Below, one piece after another: positions 60,476 to 64,000 of a stretch of 64,000 nucleotides of DNA. The notes below the pieces were generated by a model. The model was not told the DNA's origin. It was given only the letters and a program-made list of their open reading frames with translations, and searched no databases. Origin of the DNA: Macrocystis pyrifera (Eukaryota > Sar > Phaeophyceae > Laminariales > Laminariaceae); the NCBI GenBank assembly GCA_031763025.1, contig JASSKH010000017.1:9724626-9788625 (forward strand), given 5' to 3'. The translations under genes and the position numbers were made by a program. Position 1 is the first letter of the stretch; every line of letters begins with the position of its first letter.

Positions 60476-62997
60476 AAGCGTTTTATGATACAACAGGTAC
60501 ATGAATACCTGGTACAGCCCTTCACGGTATGCGGGAAGATCTCTCGGGGCCCGATCCCTACGAAGCGCCGTCAGTCTATAATTTGGTTTTACGTACTCTT
60601 GCGTATTATAGTGGGTGTTTTCGTCATGCCGATACATACCTCCACCCGAAGGAAGTCCCACGGTATGTCATGTATGCAAAAAAAGTCCATCCTCATCCTC
60701 ATGCAGACCGTCTGCTGCACCTGCTGCTGCACGTAACCTTTTCGTGCCGGCGGTTGCGCTGTTGTTGAAATTACTCAAACATTGCTGAAAATTGGTACGT
60801 ACGGCGTAGAATATGTTGTCGGAAAAATCTACAGCAGTATATACCTCATCTACTTGCATCTATCTCACGCGGTACGTATATACGCCTCGTTTGCCACCCA
60901 CTACTACCCACTACTACGTACCGTACAGCAGTATCAATAGTGATACTGGTACCCCCAACAGGGAAGGTTCTACAGACTCCGGAGGCCGAACACGGTGTTT
61001 CAAGTCTAGAAGCAGTAGACGTCTACGTAGACTACGGTTGGGTACGTATACTCCTGTACTCTAAACGTCTACAGTAGACTAAGGGTATGTTCCCCTATCC
61101 TATACTATTAATATAATAGGCGTCTATTAATAGACGTCTGTCGACGTCAAGACGTCTATGATTCGAGCGAACCATTAATATTGATACAGCATTGGTACGA
61201 TCGCACCACAACAACGCTGACTTTGGGGATGTCGATCATCTACGAGCAGCGTGAGCGCCCAGCAGCCTTACGGGTACTGGTACCTGGTACCAGGTACGTA
61301 CCAGGTACTTGGTATACGAAAGGATCATGTCCCGCCCGTGCCGTACGACTCCTTGCGTTGCACCAGGTAACCCGGGCAGCACATTATTGATACTACTGTA
61401 GGTTGTATCATCCCCCAGTCACGCGTGGCCGTTGCTATTGTTATCGTCAATGTTCCCCCCCTGAAGTCCTACCGCAAAAGTCTTGACGGTCTACCTGGTC
61501 CACCAGTACTGGTATTACACATGGAGGCGTGTACACTTCGAGTGGGACTACACAGCAGTTCAGTATCAGGTAGTATGTACGCGTTCGTACATTTCATGTC
61601 GGAGCAGGTCGTGTCTCCTGATATTTCAAATACATACTGTTGTCTGAATAGTCTCTGGGGTGCCACAACGAATGCATGCGTGTGCTGGGGACATGTCCTG
61701 CGCAACAGTCCATGTGTATGGTAGTTTTTTCACCTCCGGAGGGGACACGACTCAAACGCCAGCAAACTACAGCAGTATTAATGGGGATGAGCTGTAGACG
61801 AATTAGGTCAACAACAGCAGTCTGGCTACTGACTGTACAAGGGGCCGTACAAGGAACGTGCTACGACGTACACCATTATTTTGTTCAGTACAGCAGTAAT
61901 GTACTGCTGTACCATGTTCAATGTTCAATGCTTGCTCGATGGTTCTGGAACAGCAGTGTGTCTTTTCTCCTCGTGTCCTTTGAGTGTTTCGTTCACTCAC
62001 CTTGGGAGGAAAATCATGAAAATAATGTCTGTCCTGCATCTTCCCGTGTTGCATGATGACTGCCTCGTTGGAATGGATCGGCTTGGATGGTGTGTCCGTC
62101 TCACTACTGCATCAAGCTCTATTAATAGATAGTCTTTGCGGACGCGCGGATCTTTTTTGTCAGGGTTTTACACGTGTTTAGGTTAGCATGTACGTATAGG
62201 AAATCACACAGAATTCAAAACGACTTGAAAAGTAATGTGTCAGGGGGCACGTCAAGCAAGGCAAAACATACGCTGTCGAGGGTGTGGTAGAGCCGAGTGA
62301 CTAAAACCTACTGGTATCAGTTTGGTGTCATGGCAGATTTGCTGTCTGTCAAGGGGGGTGAAAGTGTTGTCTCCTGACATCTTCGGATGCGATCCTGCGA
62401 TCCGCGGCATCGCTGTCGCGCCATCGCGGAAGCTTGTCGGTAAATACTCAATCAAACGGACCTGCGCCGGCAAGGCGCCAAGCGGGGATACCTCGCCACT
62501 GCATTTATATACATACACCACGTACTTTAAATAAATACCAGGTATGAGATCTATCACACCGTTCGCTGCCCCCTATAATACCGGTATAAAAGGTAGAGTA
62601 CTATACTGTCTGTCCTGTGCGACTGTGTCCTTGGTTTGCCTACGAGTAAGTACTCGCGCATTTATTTTCTGGCTGTTCATACAGATATGCTGCCGACACC
62701 ACTATCGAACCGCAAGTGTGGCAAAAGAATGCAATTTACAATTTACCATAGGGTGATCGCGCTGGCACGGGTATCCCTCCCAGAAAAGGACGAACAGATC
62801 ATCAGGATGCGCGCTCAGCTTGTTTGTTCACTTCCCCAAGACAGGAAGCGAGATGAAGGCAATGACGTTGCTATTGGAGATGGGCAATGTGGAAGGCAAC
62901 AACGAGGCAAACACCACGGTGGCGGTGGAAGTCACGATGGCATTAAAAACCCTTTTAGGCCTCCACGGATGCACGTTATTTGACCTTTTCGTGGCAG
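60476..62997. other. region upstream of the nuclease gene with weak exon candidates
   Basis: A minus-strand stretch 62106-62001 has an acceptor (ttgatgcag), a GTGAGT donor and an open frame SETDTPSKPIHSNEAVIMQH... (phase 2 in, 0 out). A second open frame at about 62500-62285 ends at a GTAGGT donor. Their phases do not connect directly to each other or to the nuclease exons, so they may be missing 5' exons or belong to another gene. The 61000-61165 part is full of AGACGTCT palindromes. Confidence 0.25.
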
Positions 62998-63835
62998 TGC
63001 CGGCGGCGTGCCGCGGCATGTCACGAAAGGCCTACGGGTTACCATCTGGCACGGGACATGCCACGGTTGTGCCCGCGGATATTGCCGTGGGACTTGCCAT
63101 GACATACCACAGCAAGCTCCGCGGCAAGGTCCACGGTAAACCTCACGGCATAACTCACGGCGACACTCACGACAAGACCCGCGGCAAGGCCCATGCACGA
63201 CAAGACCCACGACAAGACTCGCGGCTAGACCCGTGTCAAGACAAGACCTGTGGCAAGACGCGCGGCAAGACCCACGACAAGACCCGTGGCGAGTCTCGCT
63301 GCAACACCGGCGGCAATACCCACAGCAAGTCCCACGGAAAGACTCACTTCAAGATCCGCGGCAAGTCCTCCGGAAATTCCTGCGGAAATTCCTGTGGTTA
63401 GACCGATGACAAGACCGGCAGCAAGACCCGCGGCGAGGCCCGCGGCAAGACCCGAGGCAAGACCCCACCTGGCACCCTGTTCCCATTTGGTACTTCGACC
63501 TCCCAGTGGCCCCATCCCATTTGGCACACACCGCTCCCACCCACAAGGTGCAGAAAAAAATGTAGTCATCCCTCCGCAGGACCCACCGGAGGCTCACCTA
63601 ACACCCTGTTTTCAGCGGCACTTGTTTTGCCGCGGATGTTGCCGCGGCACTTGCCATGGGTATTACCGCAGCATTTGCCGCGGGTGTTGCCGAGGAATTT
63701 ACCGCGGGTATTGCCGTGGGACCTTGCCACGGGTTTCGCCGTGGGTCTTGCCGAGGGACTTGCTGCGCGGGGCATGCCGCACAAAATGTATTTTTTTCGC
63801 GACATGCCGTGGCATGCCGTGGCACCACCTGCGGC
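62998..63835. repeat. inverted GC-rich array with 12-bp period
   Basis: The left arm (62998-63470) consists of 12-bp units like CACGGCAAGACC; the right arm (about 63610-63835) carries the inverse, GGTATTGCCGTGGG. Outer ends also mirror each other: CCGCGGCATGTCACGAAA on the left and the inverse around TTTCGCGACATGCCGTGG on the right. The centre is unique, with CACCCTGTT repeated on both sides. Because 12 is a multiple of 3, long frames (KTRG or GLAA repeats) stay open in several directions. Confidence 0.85.
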
Positions 63836-63906
63836 AAAACCTTCCACGGCGTCTTCCACGGCATACCACGGAACCTTCCACGGACCTCCACGGCATACCA
63901 TGGGAT

Positions 63907-63943
63907 CCTAACCCTAACCCTAACCCTTACCCCAACCCTAACC
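63907..63943. repeat. short telomere-like CCCTAA run
   Basis: Four near-perfect CCTAAC hexamers in a row followed by variant CCCTTACCCC and CCCTAACC. It is only 37 bp and followed by more CCGTGG sequence, so it is an interstitial run rather than a chromosome end within this window. Confidence 0.7.
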
Positions 63944-64000
63944 TGGGTGCCGTGGACATTGGGGTGCCGTGGGGGTTGCCATGACATGCCGTGGGGTTGC

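Noticed and set aside
63225-63984. Frames of 94-244 residues with KTRG or GLAA repeats
   Set aside because: A 12-bp repeat keeps several frames open on both strands; no gene signals.

Overview
The window is nuclear DNA of a eukaryote. Genes are split by canonical GT-AG introns (one GC-AG) of about 100 bp to over 4 kb, and most of the sequence is introns, transposon remnants and simple repeats. Base composition is near even, CTG/CAG and poly-G tracts are common, and the FKBP is of ordinary protist type. I infer an alga or protist, possibly a stramenopile such as a brown alga, with low confidence. No rRNA, plastid, mitochondrial or bacterial block is visible.

Four gene models can be built from splice sites, reading phase and conserved motifs. 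(1) Plus strand 9774-12406: a three-exon, 383-residue, Ala-rich helical protein of unknown function ending in a basic, nuclear-signal-like tail. (2) Minus strand 32597-23084: a ten-exon, about 647-residue protein kinase with a coiled-coil N-terminal half and an HVD (non-RD) catalytic loop. (3) Plus strand 37097-42879: a complete four-exon, 111-residue FKBP12-type prolyl isomerase with a 4.3-kb first intron and a GC-AG second intron. (4) Minus strand from about 59452 (5' end not found) to 46161: a CCR4/Angel/Nocturnin-type endonuclease-exonuclease-phosphatase enzyme with every family motif in order over about ten exons. A further unidentified minus-strand exon lies at 610-926. The genes belong to different processes (signalling, protein folding, mRNA decay) and do not form a cluster.

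The rest is repeat-rich. 1.6-4.8 kb is an old LTR-type fossil. 6.3-8.2 kb is a 1.9-kb DNA transposon with terminal inverted repeats, a perfect 8-bp target duplication and dozens of palindromic TAACATNATGTTA-like sites. 14.1-18.3 kb is a broken LINE (minus strand) whose family ends in a poly(C) tail; four shorter 3' pieces of it or its relatives lie elsewhere. Six copies of a roughly 105-bp TA-flanked MITE, five copies of a 200-260-bp hAT-like MITE, two CAGGGC-ended hAT-like elements and an 834-bp fold-back element are scattered through introns and spacers, with two clear cases of one element inserted inside another. Minisatellites sit at 18.4, 21.9, 24.9, 28, 32.6, 44.3, 46.5 and 58 kb. The right end (63.0-63.9 kb) is an inverted 12-bp-period GC-rich array followed by a short telomere-like CCCTAA run.
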